Below, piece after piece: positions 34,426-42,599 of a DNA stretch of 64,000 nt. The position numbers and the translations under genes are program-made. A model generated the notes under the pieces. That model did not search any database. It was not told the DNA's origin and saw nothing but the letters and a program-made list of their open reading frames with translations. Source of the stretch: Paenibacillus eucommiae (GTDB lineage: Bacteria > Bacillota > Bacilli > Paenibacillales > NBRC-103111); NCBI RefSeq assembly GCF_017874215.1, contig NZ_JAGGLB010000003.1, positions 1 to 64,000 of the forward strand. Reading direction: 5' to 3'. Each line of letters starts with the position of its first letter. Positions within the stretch are counted from its first letter, which is position 1.

Positions 34426-35280
34426 TTAAACATCCAATGCCATAAGTTCCAATTTAACCGGGAAGCTATATCCCAATGACGCTAACAACATCATAGCTTC
34501 CTTATCCTGTTCATTCACCAACGTCTCAACTTCGTTTCGACCGTTCTTAATGTGGTACTCAAAACCCTTTGTTATGAGAAACTTACCCAACCCTTTATTA
34601 CGCCATCGCGGAATTACGAATAATCTATCAACTGCACCAGTTTGCCAACACATAACGCTGCCAACAAGTTCATCGCCTTCAAATGCAGAAATGGTATGTA
34701 ACTCTGGACCACCCATCATCCATTCCAACATATTTACACTTCTGTATACAACACCTTGATAAAATTGATTTTCTAATTCGGTATATTTAATTCTTTCCTC
34801 TTTGGATTCCATCGGATGGAAATTGACATTAACTCCAACAGGTGTTCTGACTTCAGGTATGGGTTCTTCAAGTGAACGCTGTGCTTTATAATATGTTTGA
34901 TAAGGGAGAAAGCCCTTTTCTTCGCAAAACCCTCTATCACCATAAAAGTCTTTCCACGCAACCAACTTTGTTTTCTTGTTTAGATTACGGAATTTTTCAC
35001 AGGTATTTATGAATATAGGGTAAAGAGCCATTCTTACGTCATTCATACGATTTAAAGCTAATTCATTAGTAGGCATTTCGATTTCGAATACATCATGATC
35101 ATCAGCTATCCCATGTCGTAAGTATCCCACACAAATTAATATACCGTCCTCATTAAATACACAACTCATTCTTTGATGACTGTAATCTTTATTGTACTTA
35201 AAAAGTATCCACGCTTTGTGACTTAAATTTTTAACGGTATCCTCTAATTCAGTACAATATGGACGAACGTGTAATGCCAT
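34426..35280 (-). CDS. GNAT-family N-acetyltransferase, two-domain
   Basis: ATG 35280 after GGGAGG. 284 residues with two GNAT-like halves; the C-terminal half has the CoA loop VIPRWRNKGLGKFLI (about residues 230-245) followed by FEYHIKNGRNEVETLVNEQD. The N-terminal half has no intact loop, typical of tandem GNAT proteins. Substrate unknown. Single gene. Confidence 0.88.
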   Translation of the reverse strand: MALHVRPYCTELEDTVKNLSHKAWILFKYNKDYSHQRMSCVFNEDGILICVGYLRHGIADDHDVFEIEMPTNELALNRMNDVRMALYPIFINTCEKFRNLNKKTKLVAWKDFYGDRGFCEEKGFLPYQTYYKAQRSLEEPIPEVRTPVGVNVNFHPMESKEERIKYTELENQFYQGVVYRSVNMLEWMMGGPELHTISAFEGDELVGSVMCWQTGAVDRLFVIPRWRNKGLGKFLITKGFEYHIKNGRNEVETLVNEQDKEAMMLLASLGYSFPVKLELMALDV

Positions 35281-35375
35281 CCTAATGTCCTCCCTGAACG
35301 GTGTTTTTTCAATCATAGCAAAGGAAACAGTTTAAAAAAATATAAAGTATAATTCTGAATCATTTATTACACAAA

Positions 35376-35404
35376 AAATCACACCATGAGATCTGATGTG
35401 ATTT
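35376..35404 (-). terminator. Terminator of the CD3324-like gene
   Basis: AAATCACA/TGTGATTT stem followed by TTTTTTGTG on the minus strand, just past the stop at 35412. Confidence 0.7.
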
Positions 35405-35411
35405 CTATGAC

Positions 35412-35678
35412 CTATTTTTTTGAATAAATGATCTTTTTAATACTATCGTTGGAGAGACAGAATTGTTCAGAGAGTTCATCTATCGTTGCACCATCGATAT
35501 AATGTTGACGTATTGCTTCATTTCTGAGGCTTAAATGTTTTCTACTTCCTGAATTTTCGCCCCATTTCTTTCGTTGTCCTTCAGGGGTTGGGATGTAAAC
35601 CATGCTTCCGTGGATATATTTCTGTATTTCCTTTAAAAGTTCTTCTGGAAAAATGATATCTGCGTTTACATACTTCAT
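35412..35678 (-). CDS. CD3324-family (Mor-like HTH) protein
   Basis: 88 residues. KYVNADIIFPEELLKEIQKY, VYIPTPEGQRKKWGENSGSR and a C-terminal helix-turn-helix (GATIDELSEQFCLSNDSIKK) match the small CD3324 family, related to the Mor transcription-activator fold. It should bind DNA. The target is unknown. Monocistronic. Confidence 0.85.
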   Translation of the reverse strand: MKYVNADIIFPEELLKEIQKYIHGSMVYIPTPEGQRKKWGENSGSRKHLSLRNEAIRQHYIDGATIDELSEQFCLSNDSIKKIIYSKK

Positions 35679-36023
35679 GATAGCTCTGCTCCTTAAAATT
35701 AAATATAATTTAAGGTTGCAAAGTCTATCCTATAAACAATTATCACAAACGCTGATATTAAGGCGGTAAAATAAATTCTGGCTCCACACAAACAACCGCC
35801 GTTGTTTATAGATCAAGACTTTGCATGGAGCAGATCGTAAATTTACCCATAATCTGAGACCTCTCTTTCAAAAATCAACAGTGTCTAATTCTATGCCAAA
35901 TATTACATTCGATAATATTTGACTGATTCCTGCACCTAATGTAAATGTTACTATTTTATCATTGAAATTTCTCAAACTCGTTTTTTAGCCAGATCTGATT
36001 TAATTGAGCTTCTTGAGATACAA
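35679..36023. other. Gene-free stretch
   Basis: 345 AT-rich bases between the CD3324 gene and the GNAT pseudogene; no gene, hairpin or repeat copy recognised. Confidence 0.5.
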
Positions 36024-36473
36024 TTACTGTTCAAGTCCTTCAAAATTACATCGCCAATCAGACACCCATGCGGGAAAATACCCTAAACGTTGAGCTACTC
36101 TCTGTGAAGCAATGTTACTGGCGATTACGTCATAACTAGGTATCTCTCCACGTTCCAAAATTTCAAAAGTTAACCTGTTTACAAGATAACTAGCTAATCC
36201 CAAATTACGATATTTGGGTAATACTTCTATGCCAATTTACCACAGTTTTGCACAGGTTTTGCTTGCTCCTGCCACACCAACAATTTCCCCATCTTGCTTT
36301 GCAAGCATAGCTAGATCAGTCTGCCAGGGAAGATTCGTATCATATATAATAGCTTCATTGAATCTTGTAACATCAAATAAACTGACCACTTCTTCTCGCT
36401 TAATCAGTTCAAATGAAAAAAAATTCGGCGGTGACATCGGCTTAATTCTTTTTACATCAGGCAGAAAATGCAA
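36024..36473 (-). pseudogene. GNAT acetyltransferase with a nonsense codon and lost N terminus
   Basis: One reading frame encodes FLPDVKRIKPMSPPNFFSFE to AGASKTCAKLW, then TAA at 36239-36237, then continues in the same frame with IGIEVLPKYRNLGLASYLV (CoA loop), SYDVIASNIASQRVAQRLGY and WRCNFEGLEQ to the stop at 36024. A CAA to TAA change explains the break. The N-terminal part is also missing, ending at a repeat copy (36501-36582). Two lesions; non-functional. Confidence 0.88.
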
Positions 36474-36500
36474 GTAGAGACCTCTGATAAATGGTAAGGA

Positions 36501-36582
36501 GAACTGCCCTTTAGCTTAACGCCCCACGAGCCTAAGACATTTATTCAATTATCGGTCCGTGTTAGCGGAACGTTTAAGCTAT
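36501..36582 (+). repeat. Intergenic repeat, diverged full copy 7
   Basis: GAACTGCCCTTTAGCTTAAC at the left and GTTTAAGCTATCTC at the right. Its right end covers the stop of the gene ending at 36579; its left side marks where the GNAT pseudogene loses homology. Confidence 0.55.
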
Positions 36583-37001
36583 CTCTCCTCAGTTCTAGGG
36601 TTTGTGAACAAACCGATAATTTCTATAATCTCGGCTTCAGCAACACGTCTTGGTCCCTCCATGAAATAACCTTTTAGTCCTACTTTAATATCATGAATAT
36701 GCCTTTCCTCTCGTGCTTTAGGAAACATTATCCACATCCTAGCGGTACCTAATTCTAATACTGAACGTGACTCATTAATAATTATTTCTCCGTTCTCGTC
36801 TTCGAACTCTGGGTGAATCACTCTCAACTCTATCTTTGTCTTTAAAAAATCACCTTCTAAAGCAAAATCACTTCTATAGCCTTGTCGAGGAAGTGTTTTC
36901 CTACCTCCTTCTTCTTGCGTAAAAAATCTATACTTCACTTTAAAATCAGGTGGAAACCCGCGAATTACTTCATTCGATACCCACAAATGAATACCCCCCA
37001 A
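36579..37001 (-). CDS. Hypothetical protein with EF-Tu C-terminal-like domain
   Basis: 140 residues. KVKYRFFTQEEGGRKTLPRQ and GYRSDFAL recall the third domain of elongation factor Tu (TEEGGRxTPxxxGYRPQF), followed by a beta barrel ending in RRVAEAEIIEIIG (compare SRVVAKGKV). No GTPase domain. Small stand-alone proteins of this kind are uncharacterised. Weak ribosome site; the start at 37001 is uncertain. Confidence 0.6.
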   Translation of the reverse strand: MGGIHLWVSNEVIRGFPPDFKVKYRFFTQEEGGRKTLPRQGYRSDFALEGDFLKTKIELRVIHPEFEDENGEIIINESRSVLELGTARMWIMFPKAREERHIHDIKVGLKGYFMEGPRRVAEAEIIEIIGLFTNPRTEER

Positions 37002-37008
37002 AATGTTT

Positions 37009-37200
37009 TTAATAAGTTATTCTCTGCATTAGAGTTATTTCCTTTATTTGTAACCTACCCGTTAGCTTAATCGCCGTTTTTGTCATTCTCACAAATAGAT
37101 CTTCAATAATCCCATCGCCATCTTCATCAACCCAGACCATGATGCTTTGGCCTCTTCCCTTACAATAAGGGGTGTTACCAGCATACGTATGAATATAAAT
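37009..37200 (-). pseudogene. C-terminal remnant of a calcium-binding-like protein
   Basis: A reading frame without a start encodes HTYAGNTPYCKGRGQSIMVW then VDEDGDGIIEDLFVRMTKTA and ends at 37009. The DxDGDGxxED motif is typical of EF-hand/VCBS-like segments. The last residues are supplied by a repeat copy (37051-37075). Probably the end of a lost gene. Confidence 0.35.
37051..37075 (+). repeat. Intergenic repeat, left-end copy 8
   Basis: TAACCTACCCGTTAGCTTAA upstream of the EF-Tu-like gene. Confidence 0.6.
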
Positions 37201-37251
37201 GTAAAGAACCCTCTAATTTCGAGAGTTCTGTTTTATGTGTGAGTATAATTT

Positions 37252-37280
37252 GTTGAACTATAGTTACCCGTTAGTGCAAA
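37252..37280 (+). repeat. Intergenic repeat, left-end copy 9
   Basis: GAACTATAGTTACCCGTTAG then TGCAAAA, about 30 bases past the Nudix gene stop at 37309. A small GAACCCTCT/AGAGTTC hairpin lies just before it (37205-37230). Confidence 0.55.
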
Positions 37281-37308
37281 AATTTTTAAAACACGAGCCC
37301 TCGTACAA

Positions 37309-37797
37309 CTAAACACGCCTTTGAAGCTTGACATTACATTCTGACGTTGTCGCAGTGACGTACTCTATATAATTCACAGAGCCGTTAAAATTTAAATAAG
37401 CTTCATAACGCATGCGGATAGCGGGTAAAGTAATCAAATCCAGAACATTTTCCTTTGGAACCCACCTGCACTCGCTCGTTTCATCAGAAGTAGTTAACTC
37501 TCCACCCACAGCTTTGCACACGAAATCAAACATGACCTTCGTAGGAACATCCGTCACACCGTCATACCACTTATGGATCGCTGTATTCGAAACAACACTA
37601 ATTATATGGCTAACAGTGGCGTCTATTCCACTTTCCTCTTTGATTTCACGAATCACGCCATCAATCAGGTTTTCTCCAACTTCAGTTATCCCACCAGGAT
37701 ACACCCAACCATCGTCATGGGCTTTTACTAATAGGATATTTCCATTTCCATCTTCTACAATTCCGCCTGCCGATACAATATGTGTCGGAAACGCCAT
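37309..37797 (-). CDS. Nudix hydrolase
   Basis: 162 residues. Nudix box GGITEVGENLIDGVIREIKE followed by ESGI (G-x5-E-x7-REUxEExGU) at about residues 35-58; preceded by ILLVKAHDDGWVYP. Hydrolyses a nucleoside diphosphate linked to some group; substrate unknown. Single gene, repeat copies on both sides. Confidence 0.92.
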   Translation of the reverse strand: MAFPTHIVSAGGIVEDGNGNILLVKAHDDGWVYPGGITEVGENLIDGVIREIKEESGIDATVSHIISVVSNTAIHKWYDGVTDVPTKVMFDFVCKAVGGELTTSDETSECRWVPKENVLDLITLPAIRMRYEAYLNFNGSVNYIEYVTATTSECNVKLQRRV

Positions 37798-37899
37798 TTC
37801 AAGACCCCCTAATACGGTATAGTTGTATATTTATTCCACATGTTTCCTGTACTTTCCTGCTTTCGTGAATTTATATGCTTGAAAGTACTCACGAAACGA

Positions 37900-37930
37900 T
37901 TGAACTATCCTGCCCGTTAGTGGAATGCAT
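37900..37930 (+). repeat. Intergenic repeat, left-end copy 10
   Basis: TTGAACTATCCTGCCCGTTA then GTGGAATGC. The rest of the 407-base gap between the Nudix and RCC1-like genes holds nothing else recognisable. Confidence 0.7.
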
Positions 37931-38203
37931 CGCTAATAACTCTTTAAAGCTTTGTGGGAATAGAACAATCCGATCAATACTCCCCCCCACAGTCAGGCTG
38001 CCGGAAAAATAAATTCGATGGCCTTTTTACTTATTTCACTTTTAAAATCTAAGCTGAATTATAATTTATCTAACAGAATATCTCATGTATTTACCTTTTT
38101 CTAGTATTAGTATAAAATATTTTTATATCAATACAAAAAATAAGCCATGCGAGGGAAATCGGCACACGGCTTTCATTATTATATGTATTATTAATATTGA
38201 AAA

Positions 38204-39166
38204 CTAATTGCCGGGTAGTTGGATGCTGCTCCAGCCGCTTACATTGCATTGGCCTTCATTATTTCGACCCACAGCAACCACCGTGCCGTCCGATTTAAGC
38301 CCGACGGTATGAACGCAACCCGCCGCAACCGCCACAATATCGCGCCAGCCACTTACATTGCATTGGCCATGCTCATTCCATCCGACAGCCGCCACAGTAC
38401 CGTTCGATTTAAGGCCGATGGTATGATTACTACCCGCTGCTATCGCCACAATACCGCGCCAGCCGCTTACATCGCATTGGTCACGCTTATTCCAACCCGC
38501 AGCCACCACCGTGCCATCCGTTTTAAGCCCGACGGTATGAAGGTAACCAGCAGCTGCCGCCACTATGTCGCGCCAGTCGCTTACATTGCATTGGCCATAC
38601 CGATTATTACCCACAATCGTCACCGTGCCGTCCGATTTAAGCCCGACGGTATGCCAGTCGCCCGCCGCAAACGCCACCATATCACGCCAGCCACTTACAT
38701 TGCATTGACCTTCATTATTTCGACCCACAGCAACCACCGTGCCATCCGATTTAAGCCCGACGGTACGACGCCAACCCGCTGCAACTGCCACCATATCGCG
38801 CCAGCCGCTTACATCGCATTGGTTATGCTTATTCCAACCCACAGCCGCCACCGTGCCGTCCGTTTTAAGCCCGATTGTATGAGAATTACCTGTATGAGCA
38901 CTACCCGCCGCAAGCATCACAATACCGTGCCAGTCACTTACATCACATTGGCCATATTTATTATCACCCACAGCCGTCACTGTGCCGTCCGATTTAAGCC
39001 CGACGGTATGACGATAACCCGCCGCTATGGTATCTTTGGGAATTGCTGCAAATACCTTGCTGATCCGAACTATGTCGTTAATCTGGCCTTCCTCGCACAA
39101 TTTTTGGATGCGCCGTTCTGAAGTGCTCCACTTCAACGAAGCTTCTTTCGGTGAAATGTAATCCAT
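38204..39166 (-). CDS. RCC1-like seven-repeat protein with HTH-like N terminus
   Basis: 320 residues. Residues 1-45 (SPKEASLKWSTSERRIQKLC, EEGQI) look like an excisionase/MerR-type helix-turn-helix. Residues 50-318 are seven near-identical repeats of about 38 residues with pattern AAG-x2-HTVGLKSDGTVVAVG-x-N-x2-GQCNVSGWRD, typical of RCC1-like beta-propellers. No signal peptide. The repeats are also close at DNA level, which keeps a 300-codon antisense frame open by chance. Propellers of this type are protein- or chromatin-binding surfaces; function here unknown. Confidence 0.85.
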   Translation of the reverse strand: MDYISPKEASLKWSTSERRIQKLCEEGQINDIVRISKVFAAIPKDTIAAGYRHTVGLKSDGTVTAVGDNKYGQCDVSDWHGIVMLAAGSAHTGNSHTIGLKTDGTVAAVGWNKHNQCDVSGWRDMVAVAAGWRRTVGLKSDGTVVAVGRNNEGQCNVSGWRDMVAFAAGDWHTVGLKSDGTVTIVGNNRYGQCNVSDWRDIVAAAAGYLHTVGLKTDGTVVAAGWNKRDQCDVSGWRGIVAIAAGSNHTIGLKSNGTVAAVGWNEHGQCNVSGWRDIVAVAAGCVHTVGLKSDGTVVAVGRNNEGQCNVSGWSSIQLPGN

Positions 39167-39310
39167 GGTTTACCTCCTTGAAAACAATCGATTAAATGTC
39201 TTCTAATAAGACAATATACAACAGGGCTCAAATCTCTAATAAACCGAAGAGTAGTACTTCATAATGAATAGTGTGGTGTATATAGAAAGAAAGCGAGGAA
39301 GTTAAAAACC

Positions 39311-39442
39311 ATGAGTGAGCAAAAAAACAGAAGCAGACATTTGATTGATCCAGAAATTATCCGTGCTGTTGATTTATTTCCAACCACTGATCTTTATGAA
39401 TCATTGTTAATGGAATCACTGAAGGCGCTGAATTTACTTTAA
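39311..39442 (+). pseudogene. N-terminal fragment, alpha/beta-hydrolase-like
   Basis: ATG 39311 with GAGGAAG nine bases upstream opens MSEQKNRSRHLIDPEIIRAV, then DLFPTTDLYESLL and a stop after 43 codons. The LIDPEIIRAVDLFPTTDL stretch resembles the start of acetyl-esterase type alpha/beta hydrolases. Good translation signals but no catalytic domain; probably a truncated gene. Confidence 0.5.
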
Positions 39443-39483
39443 AGAGAATGAATAAAAAAGGATAATTAGTTAAAAAGCGAATT

Positions 39484-39969
39484 TTACCGCAAACGGCTTG
39501 CAAAATCAACACCGACAGTGGCCAGAACGCCTACGGCGATTGTCCATACCAAGACACCGATAGTCATCCATAATGTCACATAACGCCTGGATGCTCCCGA
39601 TACGAGCGAAATAAACGCCCCAATATGATGGCCGAATACGAGAGGCCCAATCAGCGCAACACCAGGCACGCCGTATTTATTGAATAGCTTGCGAGCGAGT
39701 TCCATTCGCTTGCCGGAACGTCCTTCCTTCTGGTTAGCATTTCGGCGATGACGTAGTTTTTCGTACAAAACTATAATAGCCATAATAGACAGCCAGTTTC
39801 CAACCGATGCTGCTATGATCGTTGGAACGGCCGGAAAACCGACAACAATCCCTACTGAGGCCGCAATATAGCCTTCCAGAAAAGGCACGAGCGAGATCAG
39901 AAACACAGCCCCTAATTGAATAAAAATATTCGCTTCCTTTACTCCTTCTAATAGGCTCCCAATATCCAT
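39484..39969 (-). CDS. Small multidrug export protein family (PF06695-like)
   Basis: 161 residues, four or five membrane segments. VPFLEGYIAASVGIVVGFPA and the later KYGVPGVALIGPLVFGHHIG are signatures of the small multi-drug export family, named by prediction only. A basic loop (KLRHRRNANQKEGRSGKR) faces the cytoplasm. Single gene. Confidence 0.82.
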   Translation of the reverse strand: MDIGSLLEGVKEANIFIQLGAVFLISLVPFLEGYIAASVGIVVGFPAVPTIIAASVGNWLSIMAIIVLYEKLRHRRNANQKEGRSGKRMELARKLFNKYGVPGVALIGPLVFGHHIGAFISLVSGASRRYVTLWMTIGVLVWTIAVGVLATVGVDFASRLR

Positions 39970-40056
39970 CTTCCACTTCCACCCTTCGAATGCTGCCAGT
40001 ATAACAGCACATATGTAGTATCGACCTCGTTCCTTCCGGTACGATCTGTAGCCGAT

Positions 40057-40266
40057 TCAACCAAAATAAAACAGTTCTTCAAACTTCTTGCCCAAAGCTA
40101 TACAAAGAATCAAGGCCAGTTTTGCTGTTGGATTAAATTGTCCTGTTTCAATGGAACTAATGGTATTCCGAGAAACGCCGACTAATTTTGCAAGCTGTGC
40201 CTGGGATAAATTTTTTTCAGTTCTTACTTCTTTCAAATAATTTTTCAGAATCAATTCATCTTCCAT
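40057..40266 (-). CDS. XRE-family transcriptional regulator
   Basis: 69 residues: one Cro/CI-type helix-turn-helix (LSQAQLAKLVGVSRNTISSI, ETGQFNPTAKLALIL) and the usual short tail KKFEELFYFG. Downstream partner of the DUF6442 membrane gene (13-base gap). Two palindromes at the operon promoter are likely its own operators. Confidence 0.9.
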   Translation of the reverse strand: MEDELILKNYLKEVRTEKNLSQAQLAKLVGVSRNTISSIETGQFNPTAKLALILCIALGKKFEELFYFG

Positions 40267-40279
40267 CGGCTCACCCTAT

Positions 40280-40612
40280 CTAATTTGCATAAGTTGTTAT
40301 CAATTTAAAAATATGGGCAACCGATAAAATCAGCGTTACAAGTGTATAGATAATTGAAAGCACAATATCGCGTCTGCGTTTCATACGGATTGCTTTGACG
40401 ATGAAACCGGCGGCGGAAATAGAAAATATAATGGCATATAAGCCAAAATCAAAACCATCTCCAAGCAGACTTTGCGTCACAAAAAAGATGGTAGCCAATA
40501 TTATCGCAGTAATAGAACCAACATTTCCCGCATTTATCTGGACTTCTATTTTAAATAAATCCTTATCCTTGTTTTCTTTTCTGCTTTTCGACAAAATTTC
40601 ATCTTTGTTAAT
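40280..40612 (-). CDS. DUF6442-like membrane protein, probable ATT start
   Basis: Family members begin M-NKDEIL-x-KSRKEN; here the same stretch is preceded by ATT (40612-40610) six bases after GGAGGG. The longer frame to 40732 reads through the promoter and a GNAT relic, so it is not the real N terminus. The 110-residue product has three membrane segments (ITAIILATIFFVTQSLL, FGLYAIIFSISAAGFIV, IIYTLVTLILSVAHIF). Operon with the XRE regulator. Function unknown; such pairs are common in Firmicutes. Confidence 0.75.
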   Translation of the reverse strand: MNKDEILSKSRKENKDKDLFKIEVQINAGNVGSITAIILATIFFVTQSLLGDGFDFGLYAIIFSISAAGFIVKAIRMKRRRDIVLSIIYTLVTLILSVAHIFKLITTYAN

Positions 40613-40634
40613 GAGAATCCCTCCTAAAATATTT

Positions 40635-40650
40635 GCCAAGTTTTCTTGGC
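40635..40650. promoter_or_regulatory. Operator palindrome 1
   Basis: GCCAAGTTTTCTTGGC, a perfect dyad between the -10 box and the ribosome site of the DUF6442/XRE operon. Confidence 0.7.
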
Positions 40651-40658
40651 ATACAATA

Positions 40659-40687
40659 AATATATACATGCCAAGTTTACTTGTCAA
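40659..40687 (-). promoter_or_regulatory. Promoter and operator 2 of the DUF6442/XRE operon
   Basis: TTGACA (40687-40682) and TATATT (40664-40659) spaced by 17 bases. GCCAAGTTTACTTGTC at 40670-40685, a near-copy of operator 1, overlaps the -35 box. Steric autorepression by the XRE protein is inferred. Confidence 0.75.
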
Positions 40688-40808
40688 GCGTTTTGTAGGG
40701 TTTCCGCGTGTAATACGGCGTAGCTGTTCCAATTACCTTTTCGTCTTTACATGCAACTGCAACATAGTAGTTTGGCTGTGTCGAAATATTCTCTAACTGA
40801 TTTTGCAT
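40677..40808 (-). pseudogene. GNAT acetyltransferase remnant
   Basis: MQNQLENISTQPNYYVAVAC then KDEKVIGTA is readable and matches the N-terminal strands of GNAT enzymes; homology then ends and the frame stops at 40677, overlapping the DUF6442 promoter. The CoA loop is absent. Confidence 0.55.
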
Positions 40809-40951
40809 CTTTTCAATGTTGGAATCAGTTCAATAAAATCAATGAATAATTCCGAACGAATGCTGTGATCGGTCAAGTATCTATGTTCTTGTCATTTTCG
40901 GATCGCATGGGTGGAGAAAACGATGTCCCGCGGACCGATTGAATTATCACC

Positions 40952-40982
40952 AAAAATCCCCTCTACCTGAGGGGATTTTTTC
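40952..40982. terminator. Bidirectional terminator
   Basis: 12-bp stem AAAAATCCCCTC/GAGGGGATTTTT with 5-base loop, past the stop of the methyltransferase gene at 41006. Confidence 0.85.
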
Positions 40983-41005
40983 TAGTGCAATGCATTACGT
41001 CTCTC

Positions 41006-41746
41006 CTAACATTTTCTACAAACGCTAATGATAGATGAAGATGACGGAGAGAACGGAGTTTTATCCCAGTCAGCATATTGATGTTCGACGCGAAAGCCGT
41101 GATGGGTTAATAAAGAATGCAGCGTATCCTGATTCGTGAACCGACAAGCAATTCGGGAAGTCGTTCGCTTATACCCCCAATCCCGCATCGTGACCCAATG
41201 CATGATATGCTGGCTAGCATCGTAACATTGTGTGCCTGATACCTTGACGTTATTCCCATCCTTATCAATAAATGATCCCCATTCTGTCTCTTCTTGATCG
41301 GATAAATCCGTTCCCTCCGGATTACGGGTCTCAAATGCAAAGATTCCATGGGGTTGTAAATGTTTGTGAACGGTTGTGAGCAAATCGATTTGATCTTGAT
41401 CACTTAAGAATGCCTGAAATGCATTACCAGTCAAATAAATCATCGAAAATCGCTTGTCCGATTCGAAGGTACGGGCATCGCTTTCCATAAAAGTAACAGT
41501 CAACCTTTCCGCCTTTAACCGCGCATATGCGAGCATCGCTGAAGAGATATCTACACCGGTCATCGTTATGCCGGCTTTCGACAGGGGTATTGTTGTTAAG
41601 CCTGTACCACAAGCAAGTTCTAACACTTCCCCAGGACTCGATCTAGCAAGCTCAAGATAGAACTGATATTTGTCCATTTCACCGTCAAATTCAAGATCGT
41701 AATTTACAGGATCTTGATATTCTTCAAGATTGCTATGTTCAATCAA
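41006..41746 (-). CDS. Class I SAM-dependent methyltransferase
   Basis: About 246 residues. Motif I VLELACGTGLTTIPLS, motif II MTGVDISSAMLAYAR, post-I acidic MESDARTFES, then FSMIYLTGNAFQAF. Target molecule unknown. TTG 41746 is favoured because AAAGGGGG lies seven bases upstream; ATG 41752 is only one base from that site. Single gene, followed by the terminator at 40952. Confidence 0.88.
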   Translation of the reverse strand: MIEHSNLEEYQDPVNYDLEFDGEMDKYQFYLELARSSPGEVLELACGTGLTTIPLSKAGITMTGVDISSAMLAYARLKAERLTVTFMESDARTFESDKRFSMIYLTGNAFQAFLSDQDQIDLLTTVHKHLQPHGIFAFETRNPEGTDLSDQEETEWGSFIDKDGNNVKVSGTQCYDASQHIMHWVTMRDWGYKRTTSRIACRFTNQDTLHSLLTHHGFRVEHQYADWDKTPFSPSSSSIISVCRKC

Positions 41747-42028
41747 CGCCATTCCCCCTTTCATTTCTTGTCATAACATTTCGAATTGCAAAAAAAGAAT
41801 CTATTGAATAAAATAAACAAAATGTTGCATTGAGGAAAATAATTTCTATAAGGAAGAACATGTGTTTATATAGACGCAGAAAGGATAATCGAAATGAAAG
41901 CCCTATCGCCAGACATCGCGCTTAACAGTATTATTTTACTATTTTTTTGATAATCCGTTTGGTGATAAATGGTTATAATCAATTTTTATCGAACCTTACA
42001 TAACTATTCTTTAAGTCGATAATCACTA

Positions 42029-42108
42029 CGCTATCCTGCCCGTTAGCGTAACAACAGGCTGCCGCGGCAGCCTGTTGAAGTTGAGCTATCGTTCCCAGAT
42101 AGCTTAAG
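42029..42108 (+). repeat. Intergenic repeat, full copy 11 (best example)
   Basis: CTATCCTGCCCGTTAGCGTA, then a perfect CAACAGGCTGCC/GGCAGCCTGTTG hairpin, then AGCTATC/GATAGCT arms at the right end. About 80 bp. It ends 18 bases before the stop of the gene at 42126. The rest of the 290-base spacer up to 41746 is AT-rich and empty. Confidence 0.9.
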
Positions 42109-42125
42109 CTACAATCAGGACAATC

Positions 42126-42452
42126 TTAGTATAATTCTCCTTCATCCCCTTGTACTTTTGCATTAAGTTCACTGGCAATTTCCTTCATCTTATCAATCAC
42201 ATCGCCTTCATCGGCTCCTGAGACTGTAAGTTTACCATTGGAATAACTGAAAGGAACCCATGCATCATCAGCTTCCCAAATAAAAAAATCACCGCTTATT
42301 GAAATTTGGATTGGACCAGATTTTGAAAATGTATTTGAATACTCAAAATCATTTTTAGCCGCAAATATAGTCTTTAACTCATCAAGTGAAATGGGGATTT
42401 CCGTACTCTCTGTCCAATGATTTGCTCTCGTAATATGAATATCATAGCTCAT
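42126..42452 (-). CDS. Hypothetical protein, 108 residues
   Basis: ATG 42452 has AAAGGAG seven bases upstream; the longer frame to 42551 runs through a repeat copy. The product starts SYDIHITRANHWTESTEIPI, with SLDELKTIFAAKNDFEYS and a beta-rich middle (GPIQISISGDFFIWEADDAW). I recognise this as a recurring hypothetical family in Firmicutes and other bacteria but cannot give a function. Soluble. Confidence 0.7.
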   Translation of the reverse strand: MSYDIHITRANHWTESTEIPISLDELKTIFAAKNDFEYSNTFSKSGPIQISISGDFFIWEADDAWVPFSYSNGKLTVSGADEGDVIDKMKEIASELNAKVQGDEGELY

Positions 42453-42529
42453 AAACTTATTCTCCTTTGGATTAAACTTCACTTTAATTATAACTATATA
42501 AAGTAAGTATTCAATCAAGACTACTGTTA

Positions 42530-42577
42530 CACTAAACTGCCCGTTAGCCATCCATGCAGCGCAAAATCAGCGCTGCA
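42530..42577 (+). repeat. Intergenic repeat copy 12 beside the IS110 relic
   Basis: ACTAAACTGCCCGTTAGCCA followed by the palindrome TGCAGCGC-AAAATCA-GCGCTGCA (42555-42577). The IS110-like sequence begins directly afterwards, so the right part of the repeat is missing here. Confidence 0.65.
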
Positions 42578-42599
42578 CCACAGAGGATGAAAATACTAT

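Noticed and set aside
38219..39121. A 300-codon plus-strand frame opposite the RCC1-like gene
   Set aside because: It is open only because the repeated codons of the minus-strand gene avoid complementary stops; its translation is repetitive with no recognisable domain and no ribosome site.
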